Virus record (IMG/VR): IMGVR_UViG_3300044695_003856
Location: 1 to 64,000 of that record
Direction: 5' to 3' (one strand)
Length of the DNA stretch: 64,000 bases
Origin: a virus
The translations under genes were made by a program, and so were the position numbers. The notes beneath the pieces were generated by a model. That model made no database searches. It had not been told where the DNA came from and saw only the letters and a program-made list of their open reading frames with translations. Positions 6,640 to 15,610 of the stretch are shown here, one piece after another; position 1 is the first letter of the stretch; every line of letters starts with the position of its first letter.

Positions 6640-7530
6640 ATGATCATTAACCTCGAAAGATTTGGACCAAACGTCCACGTTTCAAAAGTCGGTCCTAAGC
6701 AGTTGTTCCTGCTCCTGTCGGACCTGCACTGGGATAACCCACATTGCGACCGGGACCTCCTCAAGAACCACCTAGACGAAGCAGTCCGCAGGAATGCAGC
6801 CATCGTAGTGAACGGAGACTTCTTTTGCCTCATGCAAGGGAAAGGCGATCCACGTAGGAGCAAGGACGACATCCGTCCTGAGCACAACAACGGCCGTTAC
6901 CTGGACTCCATCATCGAGACAGCAGTGGAGTGGTTCAAGCCATACGCAAACCACTTGGTCTTGCTAGGTTATGGGAACCATGAGACCGGCGTACTCAAGC
7001 ACCAAGAGACCGACATCCTGCGACGCTTTGCTGACCTGATGAACTACCAGAACGGTACCAACATCCAAGTAGGCGGATACGGCGGTATCTTCTCCGTGCT
7101 TATGGACCCGCCGGTTGGTAAAAACAAAGGCCGTCAATACGTAATTCACTACTTCCACGGTTCCGGAGGCGGAGGCGTGGTCACCAAGGGCGTCATTCAA
7201 GACCAGCGTATCATGGCTTCAGTGGAAGGTTACAACTGCACATGGCAGGGCCACGTGCATGAGTTGTATCACCACATCAACATCGTTCATCGCTACGATC
7301 CTCATAACAGAAAAATCTCACAAAGACACATCGATCAGATAAGAACTGCCACCTACAAGGAGGAATGGGATGGCGGCGTTGGAGGATTCCACGTGGAGAA
7401 GGGCCGTGGTCCAAAGCCATTGGGCGGTTACTGGCTGCAGCTTGAACTCGTTCGTTTACGCGGGAGGAAGGACAGCCTGGACGAAATCAAAGTAGTTTCG
7501 GATTTCACAGCCTGCACACGGATGTACTGA
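6640..7530 (+). CDS. Calcineurin-like metallophosphoesterase
   Basis: A 296-residue protein with the classic motif order of the family: LLLSDLHWD (D-x-H), VVNGDFF (GD), LLGYGNHETG (GNHE), HYFHGSGGG and WQGHVHELY (GHxH). These residues bind two metal ions. Phage proteins of this kind are assigned to nucleic-acid or nucleotide phosphoester cleavage, though the substrate cannot be read from sequence. It lies just upstream of the primase-helicase, so a role in DNA processing is plausible. Confidence 0.9.
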   Translation: MIINLERFGPNVHVSKVGPKQLFLLLSDLHWDNPHCDRDLLKNHLDEAVRRNAAIVVNGDFFCLMQGKGDPRRSKDDIRPEHNNGRYLDSIIETAVEWFKPYANHLVLLGYGNHETGVLKHQETDILRRFADLMNYQNGTNIQVGGYGGIFSVLMDPPVGKNKGRQYVIHYFHGSGGGGVVTKGVIQDQRIMASVEGYNCTWQGHVHELYHHINIVHRYDPHNRKISQRHIDQIRTATYKEEWDGGVGGFHVEKGRGPKPLGGYWLQLELVRLRGRKDSLDEIKVVSDFTACTRMY

Positions 7531-7531
7531 T

Positions 7532-7539
7532 TATCTTTG
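7532..7539 (+). promoter_or_regulatory. Bacteroidota-type promoter (-7 box) for the primase-helicase unit
   Basis: TATCTTTG directly after the stop codon of the phosphoesterase gene. The ATG used lies at 7557. An ATG at 7541 opens only a short frame and was not chosen. Confidence 0.6.
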
Positions 7540-7556
7540 CATGAAACAACCACAAC

Positions 7557-9422
7557 ATGTACACAGAACTTATCGACGGCTCGATACAGAGCCGCAATCA
7601 AAACGCTCGGATTGTTCACCTCGAAGATATCGGTTACGAGTCTTGCGACCATGAACGCTATACCTCCCTGTTTCAGTATGGGGAGTCCATCCGGAATCAC
7701 TTTGCCGTAAACGGATCCGTAAAGGGCTACAGAGGCGAGTTCTACATGAACATCCTCTGGGTGGACATCGACAATGCCGATGTGTCTTTAGCGCTCCAAT
7801 CGTCCAAGGACTTCGTAAAGAAACTCGTCTCCGAGTACTTAGTGGACCCAAGCCAGGTTTACATCTGCTTCTCCGGGAAGAAAGGGCTCCACATCGGGAT
7901 CCACTCGTCCTTGTTTGGTGGGTTTGCCCCATCTCCCGACTTGCCAGCTCGAGTGAAGCGCCTTGTCGCTTCGCTAACCGAAGGCATACCCAGCGTGGAC
8001 CATGGCATCTACAACAACAACAGGGCCTTTCGGGCCATCAACTCCCGTCATCCGGACAGCGGCTTGTACAAGAGCGGTCTGCGGTACGAAGATTTCATGG
8101 CCCAGGACATCGAGGAGATTTCCTTCTACGCTGAAGTTCCCAACCCGACCTTCCGATTCAGTGCCGAGGTCAACCCGGCACGTCCCAACAAGCGCCTCAT
8201 TGAAGCGTGGGAGTATGCGTGCTACACGGATGACTACAGCCATGAGGTCGGATCCGATCGGAAGAAGGAGGATGGAGGTCTCTTCTCGCCCCCTACGGAG
8301 GGCGATAGGAACAACAAGCTATTCAAGCAAGCTTGCGCTCTCTTTGACAAGAGCCAGTTCAAGTTCTACGACATCATGCAGATACTCTCTGGGCTCAACG
8401 ATGCGGGTACCAACCCGCTAGACTACAAAGAGCTCTACAACATTACTCGGTCGGCCCAGCAGCGCACCCAAGTGAAAGCAGAGGCCGGTGATGGAGTGAA
8501 AACTTGGTTCGCCCTGCATGAGCAGATTCCAGACATCCTGAACGCCCTGGACGAGAAGAGCGGTACGTATGACCTAGCATTTGATGAGTTTAACGACCTA
8601 ATCAAGGGAGACCTCAAGGGCAAGCTCATCGTGCTTGCCGGGCAGGGTGGCACCAAGAAGTCGCTCTACGCTCAAGAGATCATGTTCCGCAACGCAAGGA
8701 ACGGCATGCGTGGTATCTACAACAACCAAGAGATGTCCCGGACGCAGTTCCTCAAGCGAAGCATCAACATGTATCGTGATGGCTATGCTCCTAAGAGGCT
8801 CTGGGACGAGTTTAAGGAGCTCTACTCCTCCGATCGGGAGGAAGCTACCAAGAAGGTCCAAGAGATGCTCAAGGACGACTTTAGCAAGCGGATCATCGTG
8901 GATTACAAGCTAGCGTCCAACGCGGCGCACTACCGGTCCATCGTCGAGCAGGTGGAGAACGCCTATGGCAAGATAGACATGTTCGTGGTGGATGGGTTGT
9001 CCATGATGGCAGACAGCGGTGGGGAGAAGGATTCAGCGGAGAAGCACACCCGGGAGCTGAAGTATCTCGCCAACGAGCTGAACATCCCGATCGTTGCTTT
9101 GGTCCACGTCACGAAGAACATCCCGAGGCACACTCGGGATCTGACTCCCTACCTGCGTGGTAGCGGAAAGATTTACGACAATGCCGACATCTTCATCTCC
9201 TGCAGCCTTGTGGTGGACACGGAGAGGACCTCAAACGATGACGTCGTTTACCGGACGGATGTTGGTTATCTTCGCCTCTTCGACAAGAGGGATTCTGGAG
9301 AGACCGTGAACGTGGTATACAACTTTGACCCGAACACGCTATCGATGTCTTCCTCGCATATCGACCCAGCATCTATTGAAATCAAACTTAAAAACCGCTA
9401 CCTCAATGCAGACAAGTTTTAA
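7557..9422 (+). CDS. Bifunctional primase-helicase (AEP-like primase plus RecA/DnaB-fold helicase)
   Basis: A 621-residue protein. The N-terminal half has primase-polymerase features: ILWVDIDNAD (residues ~62-71), VYICFSGKKGLHIGI (~101-115) and NNRAFRAINSRHPDSGLYK. The C-terminal half has a P-loop (LAGQGGTKKSLYA, ~358-370), FVVDGLSMM as Walker B (~475) and the helicase-like VALVHVTKNIPRH. The P-loop has Lys where Gly normally precedes the catalytic Lys. This would make primers and unwind DNA in one chain, as T7 gp4 does. The phage also encodes DnaB at 4561, so it has two helicases. Confidence 0.85.
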   Translation: MYTELIDGSIQSRNQNARIVHLEDIGYESCDHERYTSLFQYGESIRNHFAVNGSVKGYRGEFYMNILWVDIDNADVSLALQSSKDFVKKLVSEYLVDPSQVYICFSGKKGLHIGIHSSLFGGFAPSPDLPARVKRLVASLTEGIPSVDHGIYNNNRAFRAINSRHPDSGLYKSGLRYEDFMAQDIEEISFYAEVPNPTFRFSAEVNPARPNKRLIEAWEYACYTDDYSHEVGSDRKKEDGGLFSPPTEGDRNNKLFKQACALFDKSQFKFYDIMQILSGLNDAGTNPLDYKELYNITRSAQQRTQVKAEAGDGVKTWFALHEQIPDILNALDEKSGTYDLAFDEFNDLIKGDLKGKLIVLAGQGGTKKSLYAQEIMFRNARNGMRGIYNNQEMSRTQFLKRSINMYRDGYAPKRLWDEFKELYSSDREEATKKVQEMLKDDFSKRIIVDYKLASNAAHYRSIVEQVENAYGKIDMFVVDGLSMMADSGGEKDSAEKHTRELKYLANELNIPIVALVHVTKNIPRHTRDLTPYLRGSGKIYDNADIFISCSLVVDTERTSNDDVVYRTDVGYLRLFDKRDSGETVNVVYNFDPNTLSMSSSHIDPASIEIKLKNRYLNADKF

Positions 9423-9714
9423 CATCCTCCACAAGCGTCCCGAAGGGATGGAATATGAAGCCTACAAGGAAGAACGCAGAGCCGCGAATAAAGCCCTACG
9501 GGCTTATCTGAAGGGCCAGAAGGAAGAGAAGCAGGGGAAACACTCGACCCGCTACAACACAATTCGACAACTAGAGAAGTACATGCTGGAAGGTTGGTCC
9601 GAACTAGCTCCGAACGAAAAGAAGTTTAAGGAGTTATTGGTGGAGACTGACGAGCATGAAAGACGGAAAGATACACCTGGGGACGATATTCCACCAGGAG
9701 GAGACGGGAGCTAG
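9406..9714 (+). CDS. Small charged early protein
   Basis: A 102-residue protein with a highly charged helical core (YEAYKEERRAANKALRAYLK) and a Gly/Pro-rich end (DTPGDDIPPGGDGS). The ATG at 9406 lies inside the end of the primase-helicase gene, and its own end overlaps the glycosyltransferase start by 59 bases. It is found between replication and modification genes. Possibly nucleic-acid binding; no family assigned. Confidence 0.7.
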   Translation: MQTSFNILHKRPEGMEYEAYKEERRAANKALRAYLKGQKEEKQGKHSTRYNTIRQLEKYMLEGWSELAPNEKKFKELLVETDEHERRKDTPGDDIPPGGDGS

Positions 9715-10741
9715 CCTGTACCGGCTAGCGATGCCCAACCTGTGGCTGGAGAAGGAGAAAGCGGACCGGTTCCTGCTGACGAACTTCAAGCAGATCCCGG
9801 ACATTGACCACGAAGACGTCAAGACTGTGGATGTGTTCCTCATCTCGAGGAACCTGCACATTGACGAGGATGACAAAATCCGTGAGGTCTTTGACTACCT
9901 GCGTAAGCATGGCGCCAAGATCGTCCTGGACTACGATGACTACTGGGTGCTCCCATCGGACCACCACATGTACCAGCACTACAAGGACCAGAAGCTGCCC
10001 CACCGGCTGGCTTTGAACATCTCCCTGGCCGATCACGTGTTCTGTACGACAACACACCTCCAGGAGCGCATAGAGCCTCTCAATAGCAATACAACCGTTG
10101 TGGCTAATACTCCATACCCCGAAGGGATGGAGTCGTTTGTAGCGCATCCTACGCAGTCTGAGAAGGTCAGGTTCGGTTGGTTCGGTGGTGCGCAGCACAT
10201 TCCGGACGTGAACTTGATGGCCGAGTCCATGAAGTCGCTCTACAAGGACAAGTCCTTGAACGGGAAGTACCTCTTGGTTTGTGCCGGATGGAACGACAAC
10301 GAAGCCTACAAGGCTTACGAGAACGTCTTCACGGCCGGGTACCGGAATGCGAACTACGCCAGGATCAACGCTATGAGCGTTTATGAGTACGCCTTTGGGT
10401 ACAACGAGGTGGATGTCTGTTACGCCCCCTTGAGGGCGGACAAGTTCAACCATTACCGCTCTGAGCTTAAATGCGTTGAAGCAGGGATTATGGGTAAGCC
10501 GCTGATTTGCTCCAAGATACCGCAGTACGAAGACGTTATCAAGCACAATGTCAACGGGTTACTGGTTGGAGAGAAAGAGTCTGGGGCTTGGTACCGGTAC
10601 ACGAAGATGCTCATCAACGACAAGGACATGCGTGATGAGCTTGCCAAAAACTTACAGGAAACGGTCTTGAGGGACTTTGACTACCGAAAAGTGTACGAAA
10701 AAAGAGTCAGTGTGTACGAAAAACTGGTCAATAAAAGGTAG
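9656..10741 (+). CDS. Glycosyltransferase, GT-B fold (GT4-like)
   Basis: A 361-residue protein. FHQEETGASLYRLAMPNLWL at the N-terminus, KIVLDYDDYWVLP in the middle and the C-terminal LKCVEAGIMGKPLICSKIPQ plus NGLLVGEKESGAW are the acceptor and nucleotide-sugar binding signatures of GT-B enzymes. Such phage enzymes glycosylate phage DNA, virion proteins or host surface polysaccharide; the sequence does not decide between these. It ends the first early unit. Confidence 0.85.
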   Translation: MKDGKIHLGTIFHQEETGASLYRLAMPNLWLEKEKADRFLLTNFKQIPDIDHEDVKTVDVFLISRNLHIDEDDKIREVFDYLRKHGAKIVLDYDDYWVLPSDHHMYQHYKDQKLPHRLALNISLADHVFCTTTHLQERIEPLNSNTTVVANTPYPEGMESFVAHPTQSEKVRFGWFGGAQHIPDVNLMAESMKSLYKDKSLNGKYLLVCAGWNDNEAYKAYENVFTAGYRNANYARINAMSVYEYAFGYNEVDVCYAPLRADKFNHYRSELKCVEAGIMGKPLICSKIPQYEDVIKHNVNGLLVGEKESGAWYRYTKMLINDKDMRDELAKNLQETVLRDFDYRKVYEKRVSVYEKLVNKR

Positions 10742-10759
10742 TATTAGGGAAACATCCAT

Positions 10760-10767
10760 TATCTTTG
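10760..10767 (+). promoter_or_regulatory. Bacteroidota-type promoter (-7 box) ahead of the fibre/lysis unit
   Basis: TATCTTTG. Transcription would start near 10773 and meet a strong terminator at 10849-10883 before the first gene at 10911. Confidence 0.65.
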
Positions 10768-10772
10768 GAGTA

Positions 10773-10883
10773 CGATTTGAGTTTCTCACAGCCTAAGCTT
10801 TTGGTTCGTGGTTGTCCAAAGGAGGGTTAGGGGTTGTTGGGACATTAAGGGGGTAGGATGCGAACCGCATCCTCCCCTTTTTT
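10773..10883 (+). ncRNA. Terminated leader RNA upstream of the fibre genes
   Basis: A promoter, about 80 bases of leader and a strong terminator lie before the first gene. CTTTTGG (10798-10804) can pair with CCAAAGG (10816-10822) with one G-U pair, and TGTCC (10813-10817) can alternatively pair with GGACA (10839-10843). The layout and size match the element at 3766. It is either a small RNA or an attenuator that controls late expression. Confidence 0.5.
10849..10883 (+). terminator. Intrinsic terminator before the fibre genes
   Basis: AGGATGCG (10855-10862) pairs perfectly with CGCATCCT (10866-10873). The stem is extended by GGGG/CCCC around one bulged base and followed by six T. Confidence 0.88.
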
Positions 10884-10910
10884 GTTGAATAACTGACTAA
10901 AACTACCGAA

Positions 10911-11432
10911 ATGATTAGATTGGCAACCATCAATATTACCAGGCCCGGCGATACCACAGCTTACACCATTGGCGACCGGATCTTTACCGCTGCTACCGGC
11001 ATTACAACCGCTGGGGCCGTGTTTGCCAACCTCGGTGAAACGATGTTCGGTAATGGCTATGTAACCAAGGCCAAAATCTTTGTTTCGGGTACCGCCTTTA
11101 CGGCTAGTCTTCGTTTGCACTTGTACACCTTGGCATCCGGGGAGACTTTGGCTACTGGTACTACGGTGGCTGACAACGCCGCTATGGGTGTAGCCCTGGC
11201 CGATTTTGCTAAGTATGAAGGGTATATCGACTTTACGACCTGGGTGAACGGCACCAACTGCTCGTTCTCCATCGTTGACGACATCCGTCTTTGCTTCCAG
11301 AGGGGCACGCTTCGTGGCGAACTAGCGAATGCAGGGACCTTGGTGGGTATCCTTGAAGCCAGGACCGGCTTCACTCCTACATCTGGTCAGACGTTCCAGG
11401 TTGAGTTAATGTCTGACGCTTATGAGGGTTAA
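10911..11432 (+). CDS. Putative virion or surface protein
   Basis: A 173-residue Gly/Ala/Thr-rich, beta-type protein (ATINITRPGDTTAYTIGDRI, TGITTAGAVFANLGE). It has the composition of phage capsid-decoration or fibre-associated proteins and is the first gene of the fibre unit. I cannot assign a family; the structural role is inferred from composition and position. Confidence 0.6.
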   Translation: MIRLATINITRPGDTTAYTIGDRIFTAATGITTAGAVFANLGETMFGNGYVTKAKIFVSGTAFTASLRLHLYTLASGETLATGTTVADNAAMGVALADFAKYEGYIDFTTWVNGTNCSFSIVDDIRLCFQRGTLRGELANAGTLVGILEARTGFTPTSGQTFQVELMSDAYEG

Positions 11433-11631
11433 GGGTCAGCCCAATGGCAGAGCTTTAAGGGGTAGGAGGGGTTTTACGACCTTTTACCTATCGGTGTCCG
11501 ATCAGTCGGCCGCTGCTTTGGCTTGGACTGCTTTTAACAACCGTGCTACGGGAGATGGCGCTGTTCCTGCTGAGCCGGCGGCTCAGGATGGAGCTTGTCT
11601 TTACACTAGATTCCTTTACCTATACAGCTGA
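11422..11631 (+). CDS. Small protein between virion genes
   Basis: A 69-residue protein (starts MRVKGQPNGRALRGRRGFTT). It overlaps the previous gene by 11 bases and the next start by one base (TGATG), so it fills the gap in a tightly packed unit. The N-terminus is basic and the rest mixed. No family recognised. The tight coupling is the main evidence that it is translated. Confidence 0.5.
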   Translation: MRVKGQPNGRALRGRRGFTTFYLSVSDQSAAALAWTAFNNRATGDGAVPAEPAAQDGACLYTRFLYLYS

Positions 11632-12992
11632 TGCCTACGCCTTCATTGCTTATTGTCCCTTCCAGGTGGAAGACCGGTAACCCCGGTAAGCTGTACTCAC
11701 AGATACCCACGAATGGCAATGGCGACTTCAATGTTACGGGCGTTGTCACGGGTGGCACGAGTATCGGCACAAGGGTCAACAACTTGGGGTATATTGAGCC
11801 TATAACAACGAGTGGTACTCCGAGGTTGGACTACTACACCAGTAGTGGGGTCCCGGGGTGTCCTGCTTTATTGGTGGAGCCTTCGGGGACAAACTTGGCG
11901 TTTAATAGTGCACAATTTGACGATGCGTATTGGTCAAAATCAAGTCTAAATACAAGCGGGTCTTGGGTAAATGTAGCGACTGCGCCTGATGGAACGATGA
12001 CGGCTGATAAAATGATTCCAAATTCGGTTAATACCGCACACTCAATTAACCGAACAGGATTTGCATCGGCGGCTTATACGTTTTCTGTTTTTGCAAAAGC
12101 AGATGGAGAATCCATTATTAGTTTATGGCTAAGAGGCAATACTGTTAGGGCTGAATTTAACTTAGTGAGCGGAACAGTATCCAACATAACTGTGACATCG
12201 GCAAGAATTGAAAATTACGGGAATGGATGGTATCGTTGTTCTGTTTACGATTCAACCGCAGGAACAACTATCGGCATTTATGGCAGGGCTGGAGGTGGTT
12301 TTCAAGGGAATGACGTTGATGGCGTTTTACTTTGGGGCGCACAACTTGAAACAGGCTCTGTCGCAACATCCTACATCCCCACCACCACAGGTTCGGTTAC
12401 CCGTGCAGCAGATATCGTATCGGTATCGGGAGCGGTGAGTGGTAGTATCGGACAGACCGAGGGTACGATTTATCTTGATTTTAGCACCATAGTTGGTACA
12501 AATTCAAACGTGATATTTGCTTTAGGCGATTCGGGCGCTGGTCAAAACCGCTTGAGAATACTTGGAAATGCTTCAAGAGAATTAAGGTTTATTTTTCAAT
12601 TAAACGGAAACGTAACCCAATATGACTTTGTGAGAATAGGGGCAGTCACTTCTTTAACTGACTTTAAGATTGCGATAGCTTACAAAAGTGGCGATATAGC
12701 TATTGCCATAAACGGAGTATTGGCGAACACTGCTTCAAGTGGATTGACTTTTAACGGTCCACTTAACTCTGTTGAGTTATCAGCAGCTACGGTAGGGTTT
12801 TTGACTCAGAGGTATCGTGCTGTGGCTCTACACACCACCCGCCTAACGAACGCTGACCTTGTGCTCCTAACGCTGCCTGGCAACAACACTTATCTACCAC
12901 AGGCTATATGGGACAACTACTTGTCAAGGACTGGTAATTCAGAAGTACCCGATTGTTTGTACACAAGACACGCTGACCTTTTAGACGTATGA
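11631..12992 (+). CDS. Fibre-type protein with LamG/concanavalin-like domains (paralogue 1 of 3)
   Basis: A 453-residue protein. The N-terminal block (SLLIVPSRWKTGNPGKLYSQIP) is followed by PALLVEPSGTNLAFNS, a carbohydrate-binding-like domain with NYGNGWYRCSV, then FYFGAQLE-type LLWGAQLETGSVATSYIPT, and a C-terminal jelly-roll (GTIYLDFSTIVG to ALHTTRLTNADLV). These blocks recur in the next two genes. Proteins with this pattern are tail-fibre or adhesion components in Bacteroidota phages. Base composition is AT-rich in the middle and GC-richer at the ends. Confidence 0.75.
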   Translation: MPTPSLLIVPSRWKTGNPGKLYSQIPTNGNGDFNVTGVVTGGTSIGTRVNNLGYIEPITTSGTPRLDYYTSSGVPGCPALLVEPSGTNLAFNSAQFDDAYWSKSSLNTSGSWVNVATAPDGTMTADKMIPNSVNTAHSINRTGFASAAYTFSVFAKADGESIISLWLRGNTVRAEFNLVSGTVSNITVTSARIENYGNGWYRCSVYDSTAGTTIGIYGRAGGGFQGNDVDGVLLWGAQLETGSVATSYIPTTTGSVTRAADIVSVSGAVSGSIGQTEGTIYLDFSTIVGTNSNVIFALGDSGAGQNRLRILGNASRELRFIFQLNGNVTQYDFVRIGAVTSLTDFKIAIAYKSGDIAIAINGVLANTASSGLTFNGPLNSVELSAATVGFLTQRYRAVALHTTRLTNADLVLLTLPGNNTYLPQAIWDNYLSRTGNSEVPDCLYTRHADLLDV

Positions 12993-14332
12993 TTATACTC
13001 CCAAGCTTAGAGATTGTCCCTGCGAAATACAACGTCAGTACGAATACACTGCTGTCTCAGATTCCTATTGATGGGACTGGGGACTTTACGGTTACACGCG
13101 CTACGTCACCAACTACAAATCAGTCCACAAGGGTCAACGCCTTGGGTCTTATTGAGACCGTTGCTGACAATGTCCCTCGCTTGGACTATCCCATCGGGGG
13201 AGGCTGTCCTGCGTTGCTTGTAGAGCCGAGTGCGCAGAATCTTTGCTTGCAGAGCGAGGATTTAGATATATTTCCGTGGAATACCACCAACACCGCGGTT
13301 ACAGTAAATGTGACTGGGACAACCGACCCAGCTGGAGGCAATAAGGCTGACCAAATATTTGAAACTGCTGCAAGCGGTCTTCACTTTTTGGCGCAAACAA
13401 TGACCATCGTTAACGGCACGACTTATGCTGGAAGCGTTTTTCTCAAGAAAGCCACAGGGTCGCCCGATTGGATGCAAGTGGCTTTTTCTACCACGGGTCT
13501 TGCTGGATTCGCAAACTTTAACCTTACAAGCGGCACGGTAGGCAATGCTTTGGCGGGTTGTACGGGTAGAATTGAGAACTACGGCAACGGTTGGTATCGT
13601 TGCACCTTAATTCAAACCGCAAATGCAAATGGAACAAGCGGAGGACCAATCATTGTTTTTACCAACAACACAAATTCAATCACAAGGTTTGTAAGTTATA
13701 CGGGCAACACGGCCACAAGTATTTACGCTTGGGGCGCACAACTTGAAACAGGCTCGGTTGCTACATCTTATATCCCAACGGTAGCCTCTGGTATCACCCG
13801 TGCTGCTGATGTTATCAGAAAAACGAACATCACATCCCTCATCGGTCAATCCGAGGGGACGGTCTATTTTGAGGTTGAGGTTACGGCAGAGGCGAGGGAT
13901 AGATTGTTTTTTACGCTTGATAGCGCGTCTAATAGCTTGATTCAGGGATGGGTTGATTCATCACGGCAAGTAAAGATGTTCATACAGAATGCAGGGGCAA
14001 CCGTAATGACAACTTTGTCATCTTCGGCTTTATCTATCGGCTATCACAAAGTCGCTTTTGCCTACAATGCGGCAACAAATGGCTGCGAGATGTTTATTGA
14101 TGGAGTTCAGAATCCGGTTGCTTCAAGAACAGTTACGGGCGCAGGGCTACCCGCATTTAATAACTTCACCTTTGGAGGCTTCATAACATCAACAACGGAT
14201 GTATTTAAAGCTCACATCCGAGCGGGGGAACTCCACCCCAACCGCCTAACGAACACACAGCTCGCTTTGCTCACATCACCTTACACTAGCTATTCAAGCA
14301 TGGCTTCAGCATTATCATATACACTAGGATGA
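12989..14332 (+). CDS. Fibre-type protein with LamG/concanavalin-like domains (paralogue 2 of 3)
   Basis: A 447-residue protein with the same order of blocks as its neighbours: SLEIVPAKYNVSTNTLLSQ, CPALLVEPSAQNLCLQSE, ENYGNGWYRCTLI, YAWGAQLETGSVATSYIPT, GTVYFEVEV and AGELHPNRLTNTQLALLT. It shares an exact 27-base stretch with the previous gene around 13729. Its start overlaps the previous stop (ATGA). Together the three genes look like a tandem family for receptor binding or virion decoration. Confidence 0.75.
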   Translation: MIILPSLEIVPAKYNVSTNTLLSQIPIDGTGDFTVTRATSPTTNQSTRVNALGLIETVADNVPRLDYPIGGGCPALLVEPSAQNLCLQSEDLDIFPWNTTNTAVTVNVTGTTDPAGGNKADQIFETAASGLHFLAQTMTIVNGTTYAGSVFLKKATGSPDWMQVAFSTTGLAGFANFNLTSGTVGNALAGCTGRIENYGNGWYRCTLIQTANANGTSGGPIIVFTNNTNSITRFVSYTGNTATSIYAWGAQLETGSVATSYIPTVASGITRAADVIRKTNITSLIGQSEGTVYFEVEVTAEARDRLFFTLDSASNSLIQGWVDSSRQVKMFIQNAGATVMTTLSSSALSIGYHKVAFAYNAATNGCEMFIDGVQNPVASRTVTGAGLPAFNNFTFGGFITSTTDVFKAHIRAGELHPNRLTNTQLALLTSPYTSYSSMASALSYTLG

Positions 14333-15609
14333 GTACACCAAGCATAAAAGTAGGACAAGGGAACTGGGGTATCAAGGCGGGAAACCTCCTTGCTTACGCC
14401 AACACGGACAAGAAGTTCGTTGCAAGAGACTTCACGGTTGGAAGGCTTTTGGACACTGCTACACGGGTCAACGCAAGTGGGAATATTCAGATTGTAAATG
14501 CAAACGTCCCTCGTATTGACTACTTCGGAGGACAAGCCAGTTTGCTTGTGGAGCCGAGTGCTACAAACTCAATGTTTTACTCGCAATTTATAAATTCTTG
14601 GCCCACAAAAACAGGATTAACGATAACCGACAATAATGCAATTTCTCCCGATGGAACTCAAAACGCAAGTTATATTCAACAAACAACCGGGGGGGCTATT
14701 GTAAGTTTAATATCTCCCGTGGTGACTGTGGCATCTGCGCAGCCGCAATCCGTTAGCTTTTATGCAAAGGCAGGGCAAGTAACAAGCGTGACGCTTCAAT
14801 TTGGAACTCCGGCTTTATGGGTTGGCAGTACAAGGGTTCGTTTTACGATTGACCTATTGACGGGTGGTATTTCAATAATTTCAGGCACGGGAACTGCGTC
14901 CTCTGTGGCCGTTGGAAATGGTTGGTATAAGTATTCTGTTGTAACTGCCGCAACCGTTGCGAGTGGTACAACGTCTATTCAAACAGTAACAAACACGGTT
15001 TTTTCTCCAAATAGCGGAGATGGATTTTATTTGTGGGGCGTTCAATGGGAACAAAATACTTCAACTCCTACCTCCTACATCCCCACCACTACTGGCTCTG
15101 TCACCCGCAACGCAGATGTTATTTCTTTGACTGGTGTTGCTGGGTTGATTGGACAGACGGAGGGGACGCTTTATGCGGAGGTGGATGTGAGAAATACTAT
15201 TTCAAGGGTTGCGTCCATCTTGCAATTAAGGCAGGATGGAAATAATCAAATTACACTTGGTATTACAACTGCATTTGGTGGTACTAATACAATAGCGGCA
15301 AGAGCGCAACAGGCTGGCTCATTTGTTGTTGGATTCTTCCAACCAAACAATGCAGCAGGCATCTATAAAATAGCGTTTGCGTATAAAAGCACGGATTGCA
15401 AGTTGTATATAAATGGAACTGATTCAGGCGTTACTATATCTCTAAACAATGCATTTACTGCGTTTAGTTTTAATGAAATTCAGTTAGGAATGAGCAATTC
15501 GGCAAATCAATTTAACGACCGCATCCGTGCAGTATCAATCTACCAAACTAGACTCCCGAACACCACAACAGACGGCTCACCTTCACTTCAATCAATAACC
15601 ACTTTGTAA
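14329..15609 (+). CDS. Fibre-type protein with LamG/concanavalin-like domains (paralogue 3 of 3)
   Basis: A 426-residue protein, the most divergent of the three at its N-terminus (STPSIKVGQGNWGIKAGNLL) but with the same later blocks: QASLLVEPSATNSMFYSQ, VGNGWYKYSVV, YLWGVQWEQNTSTPTSYIPT, GTLYAEVDVRN and the ending IYQTRLPNTTTDG. It is coupled to the previous gene by ATGA and lies directly before the lysis genes. Probably an alternative or additional adhesion protein. Confidence 0.75.
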   Translation: MSTPSIKVGQGNWGIKAGNLLAYANTDKKFVARDFTVGRLLDTATRVNASGNIQIVNANVPRIDYFGGQASLLVEPSATNSMFYSQFINSWPTKTGLTITDNNAISPDGTQNASYIQQTTGGAIVSLISPVVTVASAQPQSVSFYAKAGQVTSVTLQFGTPALWVGSTRVRFTIDLLTGGISIISGTGTASSVAVGNGWYKYSVVTAATVASGTTSIQTVTNTVFSPNSGDGFYLWGVQWEQNTSTPTSYIPTTTGSVTRNADVISLTGVAGLIGQTEGTLYAEVDVRNTISRVASILQLRQDGNNQITLGITTAFGGTNTIAARAQQAGSFVVGFFQPNNAAGIYKIAFAYKSTDCKLYINGTDSGVTISLNNAFTAFSFNEIQLGMSNSANQFNDRIRAVSIYQTRLPNTTTDGSPSLQSITTL

Positions 15610-15610
15610 G

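Noticed and set aside
7541-7660. ATG close to the promoter at 7532 as a leaderless start
   Set aside because: The frame is short and out of register with the primase-helicase, which has a good start at 7557.
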